A stretch of 64,000 bases of DNA from Symsagittifera roscoffensis (taxonomy: Eukaryota; Xenacoelomorpha; Acoela; Convolutidae). Below are positions 9,738 through 21,240 of this stretch, one piece after another. Below the pieces are notes generated by a model. That model was not told where the DNA came from, searched no databases, and worked only from the letters and a program-made list of their open reading frames with translations. The first letter of the stretch is position 1. The number at the start of each line of letters is the position of its first letter. The DNA lies in the NCBI RefSeq assembly GCF_963678635.1, contig NC_087066.1, positions 42,909,369 to 42,973,368 of the forward strand. Direction: 5' to 3'. The position numbers and the translations under genes were made by a program.

Positions 9738-11542
9738 GCCGACAACTTGGATCCCTACACCGCTCAAATTCCCATCCAACCAACCTCAACACTCCAATTA
9801 CAATAATTCCACTTTTTGCTTTCCCGCCACCCGATTTCCCAACTAGTAATATAACATCAGGCATGAATTCAGACACTAATTCAAATATTTCAGTTTTATA
9901 CTCCACATCACAACTCAATAACCCGAATATTGAAACCCCCGATGAATTTGCCGACTCTGAACCATCTCCATCCAATAATTTTCCCACAAACCCCTCAATT
10001 TTTTCCCAACCCCCTTTTCAACCAATGACACCAAATAACCCTGTCCCCACCAATTCTACACCCTCTTATGCTTCCCAAGTCACTCCAACCTATTCTTCAT
10101 ATCATTCAGACCGATCATCCAATTCTCCAGATACCCCCCAAATCTCCCCAGAACTAGATAATTTTATTACATTACAACAACAACCCTACCACCTTGACAC
10201 CCCCACCATAAACCACATTTCATCCACAATAGATTCATCCAACCCTCCTACCCCTACACCCTCTTCATTTTATACCGAATCATTAGCACCATCATCCACA
10301 TCTACTGAATCTTCACTCAGCACTAATAGAGCTTACCGCACTTTTAAAAGAAAGTTCCCCAACCATCCTTTCCCAGCAAAACCAGGAACAGCCCGTGAAT
10401 ATATAAATCACCCAAATCACACTAATACAAAAGAATTTTTAGCTATCACCTTACCCTCATTTCCACAATACACCTTAAACACCCCTCACGACACTAACGA
10501 GACACGTAAATTTGTAGACGAATACGTTTTAATGCCTACTCTTTCTTGGACCTCATATTATCATTTTACTAATCCCCTTTGCTTACCCTTATCTAACACT
10601 CACATCGATATAGAACGAAATAAAAACATGCTATATCGACTCACCACACCACTAACATCTAGACAATTTACCTACATTGGATATAAAAAATCACTAAAAA
10701 CACACACTGCACCCCGAGCTAATGAATATACACTAGAATATTACGATCATAACATCATCAGAGCTAACCAAGATCAATTCTTAGACGACGATCGCTTCGC
10801 TAACCCACAAATCACCGAGAAATTTTTCATTAAAACACCATATGTATTTACACTAAATATCTTCGATCGCAAGTTTGACCACATTATTTCAGAAGCACTA
10901 ACAGACACACAAGCCTACGAAAGTTTTAAAGAACGCTTCCAAACATTTTCACTAACCTTTCATTTCCTTGCACCACATGAAAGAGATTTGCACTGCTCAC
11001 ACGATATTATGTTGCGCACTAAACAAACACACACATATACATATTATCGTTTCATCCAAAATCACTTCGATCTACACACTCCCTCCAGACAACCACACCA
11101 TCGTTTTCAATTCATCAATTCCAAATACACCTCACCATTCTTTCTTAACTTCACATATTGCATCAAAGATACTAACCTTCATGGTATTCTTCGAAATTAT
11201 GATCCCATAACCCAAATGTATATTTTTTGTCCAATCACCAAGACCTTCAATGCAGAAGAATCCCGACCCTTCCTTATCCCACACGAATTTGTTCAACCTA
11301 TAGAAATCCCCATTTTAGAATTCATCCACAACACTAAATTCAATCACAAATTATATAATCTAATCCAAACCACACCTTATGAGTTTGCAGTTGGCACTGA
11401 AGAACTAACCACCATTAAAGCACTTCAATTGCTTTGGCCACTGCTTCAAACTAAAAATATCATCCGCATCTTAGCTAAACTACTAACAACTTCCGATCTC
11501 ATCCACGACATCTTCCCCCACGGTTTCTTCCCTGACGACTAA
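9734..11542 (+). CDS. ORF-X: conserved 602-residue protein of unknown function after env
   Basis: An intact ORF from ATG 9734 (overlapping the env stop) to TAA 11540. Residues 1-200 are Pro/Ser/Thr/Asn-rich and probably disordered. Residues about 235-602 form a denser domain with many aromatics and His (VLMPTLSWTSYYHF, HYDHN-like and HRFQF stretches, CSHD, YCIKDTN, FCPITKTF) and a Leu-rich end (ALQLLWPLLQT). I do not recognise a family and see no signal peptide or membrane helix. Copy R keeps the C-terminal half (42835-43389) at about 88 percent identity. In the 40 codons from 10991, I count 13 silent and 2 replacement changes between copies, so it is a genuine protein gene. Candidate roles: an accessory or regulatory protein, an RNA-binding or movement factor, or a captured viral gene. 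Confidence 0.8.
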   Translation: MSRQLGSLHRSNSHPTNLNTPITIIPLFAFPPPDFPTSNITSGMNSDTNSNISVLYSTSQLNNPNIETPDEFADSEPSPSNNFPTNPSIFSQPPFQPMTPNNPVPTNSTPSYASQVTPTYSSYHSDRSSNSPDTPQISPELDNFITLQQQPYHLDTPTINHISSTIDSSNPPTPTPSSFYTESLAPSSTSTESSLSTNRAYRTFKRKFPNHPFPAKPGTAREYINHPNHTNTKEFLAITLPSFPQYTLNTPHDTNETRKFVDEYVLMPTLSWTSYYHFTNPLCLPLSNTHIDIERNKNMLYRLTTPLTSRQFTYIGYKKSLKTHTAPRANEYTLEYYDHNIIRANQDQFLDDDRFANPQITEKFFIKTPYVFTLNIFDRKFDHIISEALTDTQAYESFKERFQTFSLTFHFLAPHERDLHCSHDIMLRTKQTHTYTYYRFIQNHFDLHTPSRQPHHRFQFINSKYTSPFFLNFTYCIKDTNLHGILRNYDPITQMYIFCPITKTFNAEESRPFLIPHEFVQPIEIPILEFIHNTKFNHKLYNLIQTTPYEFAVGTEELTTIKALQLLWPLLQTKNIIRILAKLLTTSDLIHDIFPHGFFPDD

Positions 11543-13526
11543 CAGATAAGTATGAATTATAGATATAACTAACTAATTAAAATATTAGAAACTCACCATT
11601 CTTTATCCACGTCTTATTTAGCATTTTAGCCTTCGTCCAACGATCATCTGAAAAATTCACAAAAGAAAAATAAAAAATAGCAAACTTCTTCAAAAACTGT
11701 TTAAAACTCTATTAATTTTTTGCACCAAATAATTAAATAAAAATAATACCAATGCAATAATTTAATTTATAAATTTTTTCCCAAATGCAGTAAATCTAAT
11801 AATGATGAAAATTTGTAACTTAATTTTCCCCAACAACTAGCAGTAAAATTGAAATTCTATGTAGTAAATTAATAAGAATCAAATGCAGTACTAACCTTTT
11901 GATATTTCAATTCATTCGCACAAAGATTCTATCCACACTCGCACAGCTCGCCCACGAAGAATTGTTTAAAATAATGAATTTCAGTTTCAAGCTTTCACAC
12001 TCAACAACTCTAACACACGATAACAAGTTTCAAACTTTCCTTTAACCCGGTTGGAAAGGAATTATATACTAAACAAAACTAACCAATGCAGCTTACTAAA
12101 CACCACAACACATAGCATAACAGCATGACTAAGAAAAGGAAACCAACGGTACCCAAACCGGATTAACCCAGTTTAAAACTGGATAATTTATTCTTTTGAA
12201 GACTATTATAAAGTCTAAGAAAGAAATAATAAAACACAAAAAAGTCGAAAGACAAACCCATACCACAAACAATTTGATTTTTGAAAAAAGGACACAACCA
12301 ACAAAACATAAGAAAAACCACAACAAACCCAACATAAAACGTTGTCACATAACAGGACCTCTCACAAAAACCGCATGCAATCATACTCCCACTCCTGGCC
12401 TAACCCACCAGAAGAGGACGTCCTGAGCATGCTCTATAGCCGGCCTAACCCACCGTGCTACATCCACGCTTTGTGACCACACTCCTATTTTTAATAAGAG
12501 CTACTCAAGGGTGAGTAACTCTTCAAAATAACTGAACTAAAACAAAAACTTTTGTGAAAACAACTAACTAAAATCATAATTAAAAAATATTAAACTAATA
12601 AAAGTTTTATAAAATGTAAATTACATTATGCAATACATAGATCAGAATACAACACCAAGGACGAACATCCAAAGACAAAACGATCCCACTACACTCGAGA
12701 AAGAATGGCCAACTACAATCAATATGCCGCTCACAATCACAACTCAAAGGATTTAGAGTACGACTTGACTTCGCAGAAAAGGACTTCATTGAACTAGACC
12801 AATGACCACCTCGATGTTCAAGTATACGTACAGATCCGAGTAACCAGGCATCCCCTCCACGCACAATCTCCACGCCATTCCTAGACAAGATCAAAACACA
12901 AAGAAGTTCTCATCAATGAAACAGAAAAACCTGACATAGCCAACCATTCTGAAATCAGATTTGAGTTTGTTGCAAAGACCCAGTCGTTGTCATGAGATGA
13001 CACAACGATCGAACCTGGAACTTCTCTAACAAGAGAACCCAGAAGAAATATGATGTTCGCCAGAAACCAACGTCCATCATCCATCCTTCGAATTGCAGAA
13101 AAACTATTCTAAAAAACTCTGTAAGACCCGGATGGGTGGAACCTGATCTAAACTACATTTTATGATTGGATAAATTAGATATTTTACCAATGTAAAGTAT
13201 TTGATATTAACCAATCATGATCCATCTAACTAACAATCCAATTATTTGTAAGTGCTGAAATTACTTGTAATTTCAGCACCAGAGAGATTTGAATTTAACT
13301 TAGAAATTAGTTGACTCTCCAAGAAGACTTCAGCAACCGCAATAAACCAGTATACCCTAGATCTATTGAGCCTAGCAGAGACTAGTTAAACAACCTGAGA
13401 CTAGATAGTATAAGAGTAAGATTAGGATTGGTATTAGACTAAGAAGTTGCACGAATCTATCCGGCCGAAAATAAGATAGCGTGACGAGCAGACGGTGTAC
13501 CCTATCCGAAATTACTCTATGAGTTA
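11543..13526 (+). repeat. 3' untranslated region and 3' LTR of copy L
   Basis: Two kb after ORF-X with no sense-strand gene. It matches, inverted, 39181-42834. The LTR right edge is at 13526 (ends CTATGAGTTA). The left edge cannot be fixed because no 5' LTR is in view. Purine-rich candidates for the polypurine tract include GAAAAGGAAACC near 12135. Short inverted sequences (for example CTGAAATTACTTGTAATTTCAG at about 13255-13277) and a TATA-like TTATATA near 12065 are present. Several antisense ORFs occur here and are weakly matched in copy R. See findings. Confidence 0.65.
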
Positions 13527-13560
13527 TACACTCCAGTCCTAACTCAGTTTTTAGGCTGTT

Positions 13561-13800
13561 TAAAAAACTTTATACCAAAAAATCGCATCTTTTCGGCGCG
13601 CGCTCCCCCCTCAAAATTAGTTTTTATTGACGCCAAAGGCACCTTTAGAAAAATTTAGGGGCCCGTCAGCCAAAAATAGATATCTCAAAATAGTTCAAAG
13701 GGGGGACCCTTTGGGTCGGCAGGGAGTTGAATCCCTGAGGGAAGAAAGCGTCCACCCCCGTCCACCCCCTAAATCCACTACTGGTTAGACTGAAGGAGCG
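13561..13800 (+). repeat. Short interspersed repeat, family C, truncated copy
   Basis: Shares with 30368-30823 and (inverted) 32985-33265 a core containing the stretches GACGCCAAAGGC, TTTAGAAAAA, CCGTCAGCCAAA and ATAGATATCTCAAAATAGT, then a G-rich part around AAAGGGGGG and AATCCCT. The full copy at 30368 has inverted ends. This one lacks the first end. Confidence 0.6.
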
Positions 13801-14786
13801 AACATTTTTATGACAAACGACATTTGCTCTGAAATCTTGTGGTTCAGAGTTTCTGAGAAATTAACGGAGTATTTATGCTTGCGATCATTTCTCGTAGCTA
13901 CTCGACAAATTTATATCACTTTTTTCGATGAAATTTTCTGACCATCCGAATCTTTTTGATGCTCTGATTTCAAACAAAAAAGTAATTTAAGCTATATTAC
14001 TTTTCATGAAATCATGAGTCTAGAAATTGTAATAATTGAGAAATTTGTTTTTTTTTTTTAATAACGCGTAGCAAATTAGGCCCAAAAACTGTAGCATAAT
14101 GAACAGAGGTATGCCGAATGATCTATCTAATGCGTGAGTATTAAATGGGAAATATATTATTGTTCACTAAACATTGGGTGTAAACAAGGAATTAGAAAAA
14201 TTCTGATTTTTTTTGAAGTTTCCATCAAAATTGTTAACAAAGAAAATTTGAGACAATTAGACTCACAGTCGGAACAATCGTTCAGCGAACGGTCGTTTCA
14301 TTCTTACGGGCAATCTTGTTTTCTGTTAAACAAAACTAATTTTATCAACAAACAGATAGTTTAAAAGATCATATTGCCTGCATCTGGCTTCTATGACTCT
14401 GGACTATGATTATCCCGCTTTTGATTGTGAAAAAAAAAGAAAGCTAATGTATGCGAGAAAAGATTTTTAGTGAACATCCAAATTTTCAGACTTTTTAAAA
14501 CAATTTTATGAATGTTGCCATTCAATCTCACTTAAAGTTCTCTTGACTATTTTTCTGTTGTAGTTACATAAATTACAAATTTCCACAGCGACAACAAAAA
14601 TGCTGCCAATTTTGTTTTGAATTTAAGTGAGAATCGTTTTGAAAAGAGGAGGGGTGATTTTGTAAATAAAAATATAGGTACTTTGAAGATTTTTTTTGAA
14701 ATTTGTTGACAACAATTTTGACAAAAACAGGTTTTTGATGATTGCAAAGCGTAAAGACAGAGAAAAAATATATCATTTAGGGAACT
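13801..14786. other. Noncoding, nothing recognised
   Basis: About 1 kb of AT-rich sequence between the family C repeat and the tandem array. Only short chance ORFs. Nothing supportable seen apart from homopolymer runs (T10 near 14050). Confidence 0.5.
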
Positions 14787-17700
14787 TTTATTTATATTAG
14801 TTGAACAGCAGCTTTTCATTTCGGCAAACAGTTGCTTATACTTTCTCAAAATTTTTTATTCTTTAACTAAAAAACTTTTTTAACATACCGATGCCGAAGG
14901 CATGAAAAAATGCTTACATACTTCAGTTTTTTTGAGTCAGAAATCTGATGGAGTTTTTCAGAAAATTTCCTGTCCAATATAATTTTTTTTTATAACAAAT
15001 AAACCATTTTTTTGAATAATTCAATCGGTATCATAAAATACCTTTTTTAAATAATTTCCCGTTTTAAAGAAGTTACCTGGAAAACGGACTGAGCTTTTTA
15101 TTCCAACAAAAGGAGAACGAAGTTTATTTATGAACTTGAAATTTTTCTTCTAACTCTGATTTTGTAAGGCTCAATTTGAGCACCAAACAAAAAATTAGAT
15201 GGCCTAGTTGAAGTTGAAACCAGCGAACACGTGTAGTTGTTTCTTGTCAAAAATGCACAAAAAACGCCGACTAAAATAGTTTGACAAATAACTTAAATAA
15301 AAACTGGAATATATAAAATTTTTTCTTGGTTAAAAAATAATTTAAATATTTTAAATAAAAACCTACTCCTGCAAAACTTTTTGCCAGACTATGCAATTGC
15401 TTCAGAAAATGCAATTAAACTAGGTAAAAAACAAAGAAATTCGTTAATGAAAGTTTAAAAACGTTAAAATATAGCGTTAAAATGCATTAGAAAATAGAAA
15501 ATAATCAGATCAGTTTTTCATGACACTGTGACGACTTTTTAAAACAAATTATTGTCCGAAACACAACCAATAAGGTTTCAGTTTATTCCCACATTTCACG
15601 CTCCACGGGCTCATCTTTGTGTAATCAAAAAAGGCAGCTGAGCCAATCTGTTGTTTTTTTCCTTTCTTCGAGAAAAATCGAATAAAAAAAGCGGTATTAA
15701 ATTGCTCTTGACATATCGATAAAACTACATTCTGATCTTTTGACATAAAATAGATCATTGATTATCACAAAAAACTAGTATACTTCGCTTTGAAGCATAG
15801 TTCAATTATTAGCAAGTCTGAAAAATATTTGCTTTACTTTAAACGATAATGCAGTTTCCTGAGTGGAAAAACTGTATTTTGCCGCAATGAATAAAAGTTC
15901 ATTTAGGTTGAGCTACCGTTGTACCAATTGCTGAAACTTTCATAATGTAGCGAAATCTCAAAACTAGAATCCACTATGGTTTTCTCACGTTTTTTGCACT
16001 GTTTTGTTTTTCACAACTGAAAATTTCCCTTTTTCAGGGAAATAATTTGAACCGCTCTTTTTGAAAAAATTTGCAATCAAACCAAAAAAAATCAGTTTTG
16101 TTGTGAATTTCAAGACTTTTCCCTAAAAAGAGAATGAGATAACAAACTTATTTCGATATTTTTAAGTTCCTTTATTATTTCATTAATTTTAATTAAGAAA
16201 TGACAGAGTACAATTTCTGCAGTGGAAGATTCATAATTTTGTCCTGGATAATTGTTTGCCTACTGAAAGTTTCTGTATTTTAAGAAAAAAACTGAAAAAA
16301 GGAGAACCGGCACAGTGCAAATTCGGGAAAAAAACCAGTGATAATAAACAAATTTTATGTTCTTGAAAATTTAGGTCTGCTAATCCTAATTAATCTATTC
16401 GTCATATTTCTGTTTATGCAAATCAATCAATATTGTTTTCCTAAGTTTATTCAACAAGTCAACTCATTTTTTTCCGCACAGCGACTTTAATATTTAAGAA
16501 TTTCGATGATTGTGATTGGCATGGCTAAATTACACCTGAAGATACAATCCAAGTACGTAGATTCTTTTTTTTATATTAGTTGAACAGCAGCTTTTCATTT
16601 AGGTAAACAGTTGCTTATACTTCCTGATAATTTTCTATTCTTCAACTAAAAAAATTTTTTCACATACCGATTGCTTACATACGTCAGTTTTTTTGAGTCA
16701 GAAATCTGATTGAGATTTTCAGAAATTTCCTGTCCAATATAAATTTTCTTTTCATAACAAATAAACCAATTTTTTTATATAACTCAATCGATATCATAAA
16801 ATACCTTTTATCAATAATTTTCCGTTTTAAAGAAGTTACCTGAGAAACGGATTGAGCTTCTTTTTCCAATAAAATGGAAAAAAGTTTATTTATCAACTTA
16901 AATTTTTTCTTCTAATTCTGATTTTGTAAGGCTCAATTTGAGCACCAAACAAAAAATTAGACGGCCTAGTTGAAGTTGAAACCAACGAATACGTACAGCT
17001 GGTTCTTGTGAAAAATGCACAAAAAACGCCGATTAAAACAGTTTGACAAAGAACTAAAATAAAAACTGGAATATATAAAATTTTTACTTGATCAATAAAC
17101 TAGTTTAAATATATTAAATAAAAACCTACTCCTGCGAAACTTTTTCCCAGACTATGCAGATGCTTCAGAAAATTCAATTGAATTAGATAACAAAAAATTA
17201 GTTAATAAATGTTAAAAAACGTTAAAATAAATCGTTAAAATGCAGCAGAAAACAAAAAATAATCAGATCAGCTTTTCATGACACTGTGACGACTCTTTAA
17301 AATAAGTTTTTGTCCGAAACACAACCAAAAAAGTTTCAGTGTATTCCCACATTTCACTCACCACGGGTTCATCTTGACGTAATCAATATGGGCAGCTGAG
17401 CCACAAAGCTGAGCCAATCTGTTGTTTTTTTTCCACTCTTCGAGAAAAATCGAATCAAAAAAGCGGTTTTAAATTGCTCTTGACTTGAAGTTTTTATATA
17501 CCGATAAAACTACATTTTGATCTTTTGATATAAAAAAGATCATTGATTATTACAAAAAACTAGTATACTTCGCTTTGAAGAATAGTTCAATTATTAGCAA
17601 GCCTGAAAAATATTAGCATTACTTTGAACGAAATGCAGTTTCCTGAGTGGAAAAACTGTATTTTGCCGCAATGAATAAAAGCTCATTTAGGTTGAGCTAC

Positions 17701-20424
17701 CGTTGTACCAATTGCTGAAATTTTCATAAAGTAGCGAAATCTCGAAACTAAAATCCACTATGGTTTTCTCACGTTTTTTGCACTGTTTTGTTTTTCACAA
17801 CTGAAATTTTTCCTTTTTTCAGCGAAATAATTTTAACCGCTCTTTTTGAAAAAAAATTGCAATCAATCCGCAAAAAAATCAGTTTTGATGTGACTTTCAA
17901 GACTTTTTCCCAAAAAGAGAATGAAAAAACAAACTTAATTCGATATTTTTAAATTCCTTTATTTTTTCATTAATTTTAATTAAGAAATGACAGAGTACAA
18001 TTTCTGCAGTAGAAGATTCATAATTTTTCCCTGGATAATTGTTTGCCTGCTGAAAGTTTTTGTATTTTAAGTCAAATACTGAACAAAAAAGGAGAACCAG
18101 CACAGTGCAAATTTGGGAAAAAACCAGTAATAATAAACAAAATTTTTGTTCTTGAAATTTAGGTCAGCTAATCCTAATTAATCTATTGTTCATAATTCTG
18201 TTTATGCAAATCTATCAATATTGTTTTCCTAAGTTTTATTCAAAGAGCCAGCTCAACTGTGTCCCACACAGCGACTTTAAAATTTAAGAAATTTGATGAC
18301 TGTGAGTTGGTATGGCTAAACTACACCTGAAGATACAATCCGAGTACGTAGATTCTTTTTTTTATATTAGTTGAACAGCAGCTTTTCATTAAGGCAAACA
18401 GTTTTTTTATACTTTCCTATAATTTTCTATTCTTTAACTAAAAAAATTTTTTTCACATACCGATTGCTTACATACTCCAGTTTTTTTGAGTCAGAAATCT
18501 GATTGAGATTTTCAGAAAATTTGCTGTCCAATTTAAATTTTCTTTTTATAACAAATTAACCATTTTTTTTATATAATTCAATCGATATCATAAAATACCA
18601 TTTATCAATAAGTTCCCGTTTTAATGAAATTACCTGAGAAATGGATTGAGCTTCTTTTTCCAATAAAATGGAAACAAAGTTTACTTATCAACTTAAGTTT
18701 TTTCTTCTAATTCTGATTTTGTAAGGCTCAATTTGAGCACCAAACAAAAAATTACTCGGCCTAGTTGAAGTTGAAACCAACGAATACGTACAGCTGGTTC
18801 TTGGAAAAAAACCACAAAAAACGCCGACTAAAACAGTTTGACAAAGAACTTAAATAAAAACTGGAATATATAAAATTTTTACTTGATCAATAAACTAGTG
18901 TAAATATATTAAATAAAAATCTACTCCTGCGAAACTTTTTCCCAGACTATGCAGATGCTTCAGAAAATTCAATTGAATTAGATAACAAAAAATTAGTTAA
19001 TAAATGTTAAAAAACGTTAAAATAAATCGTTAAAATGCAGCAGAAAACAAAAAATAATCAGATCAGCTTTTCATGACACTGTGACGACTCTTTAAAATAA
19101 GTTTTTGTCCGAAACACAACCAAAAAATTTCAGTGTAGTCCCACATTTCACTCTCCACGGGTTCATCCTGACGTAATCAATATGAGCAGCTGAGCCACAA
19201 AGCTGAGCCAATCTGTTGTTTTTTTTCCACTCTTCGAGAAAAATCGAATCAAAAAAGCGGTTTTAAATTGCTCTTGACTTGAAGTTTTTATATACCGATA
19301 AAACTACATTTTGATCTTTTGATATAAAAAAGATCAATGATTATTACAAAAAACTAGTATACTTCGCTTTGAAGAATAGTTCAATTATTAGCAAGCCTGA
19401 AAAATATTAGCATTACTTTAAACGATAATGCAGTTTCCTGAGTGGAAAAACTGTATTTTGCCGCAATGAATAAAAGCTCATTTAGGTTGAGCTACCGTTG
19501 TACCAATTGCTGAAATTTTCATAAAGTAGCAAAATCTCGAAACTAAAATCCACTATGGTTTTCTCACGTTTTTTGCACTGTTTTGTTTTTCACAAATGAA
19601 CATTTCCCTTTTTCAGCGAAATAATTTGAACCGCTCTTTTTGAAAAAATTTGCAATCAAACCAAAAAAATCAGTTTTGATGTGAATTTCAAGACTTTTCC
19701 CCAAAAAGAGAATGAGATAACAAACTTATTTCAATATTTTTAAGTTCCTTTATTATTTCATTAATTTTAATTAAGAAATGACAGACTACAATTTCTGCAG
19801 TAGAAGGTTCATAATTTTGTCCTGGATAATTGTTTGCCTGCTGAAAGTTTCTGTATTTTAAGAAAAAAATGAATAAAAAAGGAGAACCGGCACAGTGCAA
19901 ATTCGGAAAAAAAAACCAGTGATAATAACAACTTTTGTGTTCTTGAAAATTTAGTTCAGCTAATCCTAATTAATCTATTGTTCATATTTCTGTTTATGCA
20001 AATCAATCAATATTGTTTTCCTAAGTTTTATTCAACAAGCCAACTCATTTTTTTCCGCACAGCGACTTTACTATTTAAGAATTTCGATGATTGTGAGTTG
20101 GCATGGCTGAATTACACCTGAAGATACAATCCGAGTACGTAGATTCTTTTATTTATATTAGTTGAACAGCAGCTTTTCATTTAGGCAAACAGTTGCTTAT
20201 ACTTTCTTATAATTTTCTATTCTTTAACTAAAAAAATTTTTTTTCACATACCGATTGCTTACATACTTCAGTTTTTTTGAGTCAGAAATCTGATCGAGAT
20301 TTTCAGAAAATTTCCTGTCCAATTTAAATTTTCTTTTTGTAACAAATAAACCAATTTTTTTATATAATTCAATCGATATCATAAAATACCTTTTATCAAT
20401 AAGTTCCCGTTTTAATGAAATTAC

Positions 20425-20525
20425 CTGAGAGCTTCTTTTTGAGCTTCTTTTTCCAATAAGACCGAGAGCTTCTTTTTGAGCTTCTTTTTCCAATAAGAGC
20501 TTGAGCTTCTTTTTCCAATAAAATG
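20425..20525. repeat. Minisatellite inside array unit 4
   Basis: GAGCTTCTTTTT and TCCAATAA units are repeated three times here but occur once in the other units. This is local slippage expansion within the macro-satellite unit. Confidence 0.8.
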
Positions 20526-20775
20526 GAAACAAAGTTTATTTATCAACTTAAGTTTTTTTTCAAATTCTGATTTTGTAAGGCTCAATTTGAGCACCAAACA
20601 AAAAATTAGACGGCCTAGTTGAAGTTGAAACCAACGAACACGTACAACTGGTTCTTGTGAAAACTGCACAAAAAACGCCGACTAAAACAGTTTGACAAAT
20701 AACCTAAATAAAAACTGGAATATATAAAATTTTTACTTGATCAATAAACTAGTTTAAATATTTTAAATAAAATCC

Positions 20776-21240
20776 TACTCCTGCGAAACTTTTTGCCAGA
20801 CTATGCAAATGCTTCAGAAAATTCAATTGAACTAGGTAAAAAAAATTAGTTGAGGAATGTTAAAAAACGTTAAATTAAATCGTTAAAATGCAGCAGAAAA
20901 GAGAAAATAATCAGATCAGTTTTCCATGACACTGTGACGACTCTTTAAAATAAGTTTTTGTCCGAAGCACAACCAAAAAAAGTTTCAGTGTATTACCACA
21001 TTTCACTCTGCAAACGCTACATTTCAGACTATTCAAATGCTTCTGAAAATTCAATTGAACTAGGTAAAAAAAAATTAGTTGAGGAATGTCAAAAAACGTT
21101 AAAATAAATCGTTTAAATGCATTAGAAAATCGAAAATAATCAGATCAGTTTTTCATGACACTGTGACGACTTTTTAAAACAAATTATTGTCCGAGGTTTC
21201 AATAAATAAGGTTTAAAACAAATAAGGTTTCAGTGTATTC
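20776..21240. repeat. Internal partial duplication in array unit 4
   Basis: About 230 bp around ATGCTTC-GAAAATTCAATTGAACTAGG is present twice (from about 20805 and again from about 21035), which accounts for most of the extra length of this 2.07 kb unit. The second piece resembles unit 1 more than the first does (GCATTAGAAAAT), so gene conversion or unequal exchange between units is likely. Confidence 0.75.

Larger units (their letters stand above)
1..13526 (+). mobile_element. Env-bearing Ty3/gypsy-type LTR retroelement, copy L (5' end outside window)
   Basis: The order gag, protease, RT, RNase H, integrase, membrane/envelope ORFs and ORF-X on one strand, with a diagnostic integrase placed after RNase H, makes this a Ty3/gypsy-type element. 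A second copy lies inverted at 39181-64000. Similarity between the two stops exactly after the sequence ending GAGTTA at 13526, so I take that as the outer edge of the 3' LTR. The 5' LTR and most of gag are outside the window. The copy is dead: in-frame TAA stops at 367, 1105, 3079, 6182 and 7175, a deletion inside env near 8904, and frameshifts in env. The coding strand is Asn/Lys/Ile-rich and strongly A-biased. Confidence 0.9.
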
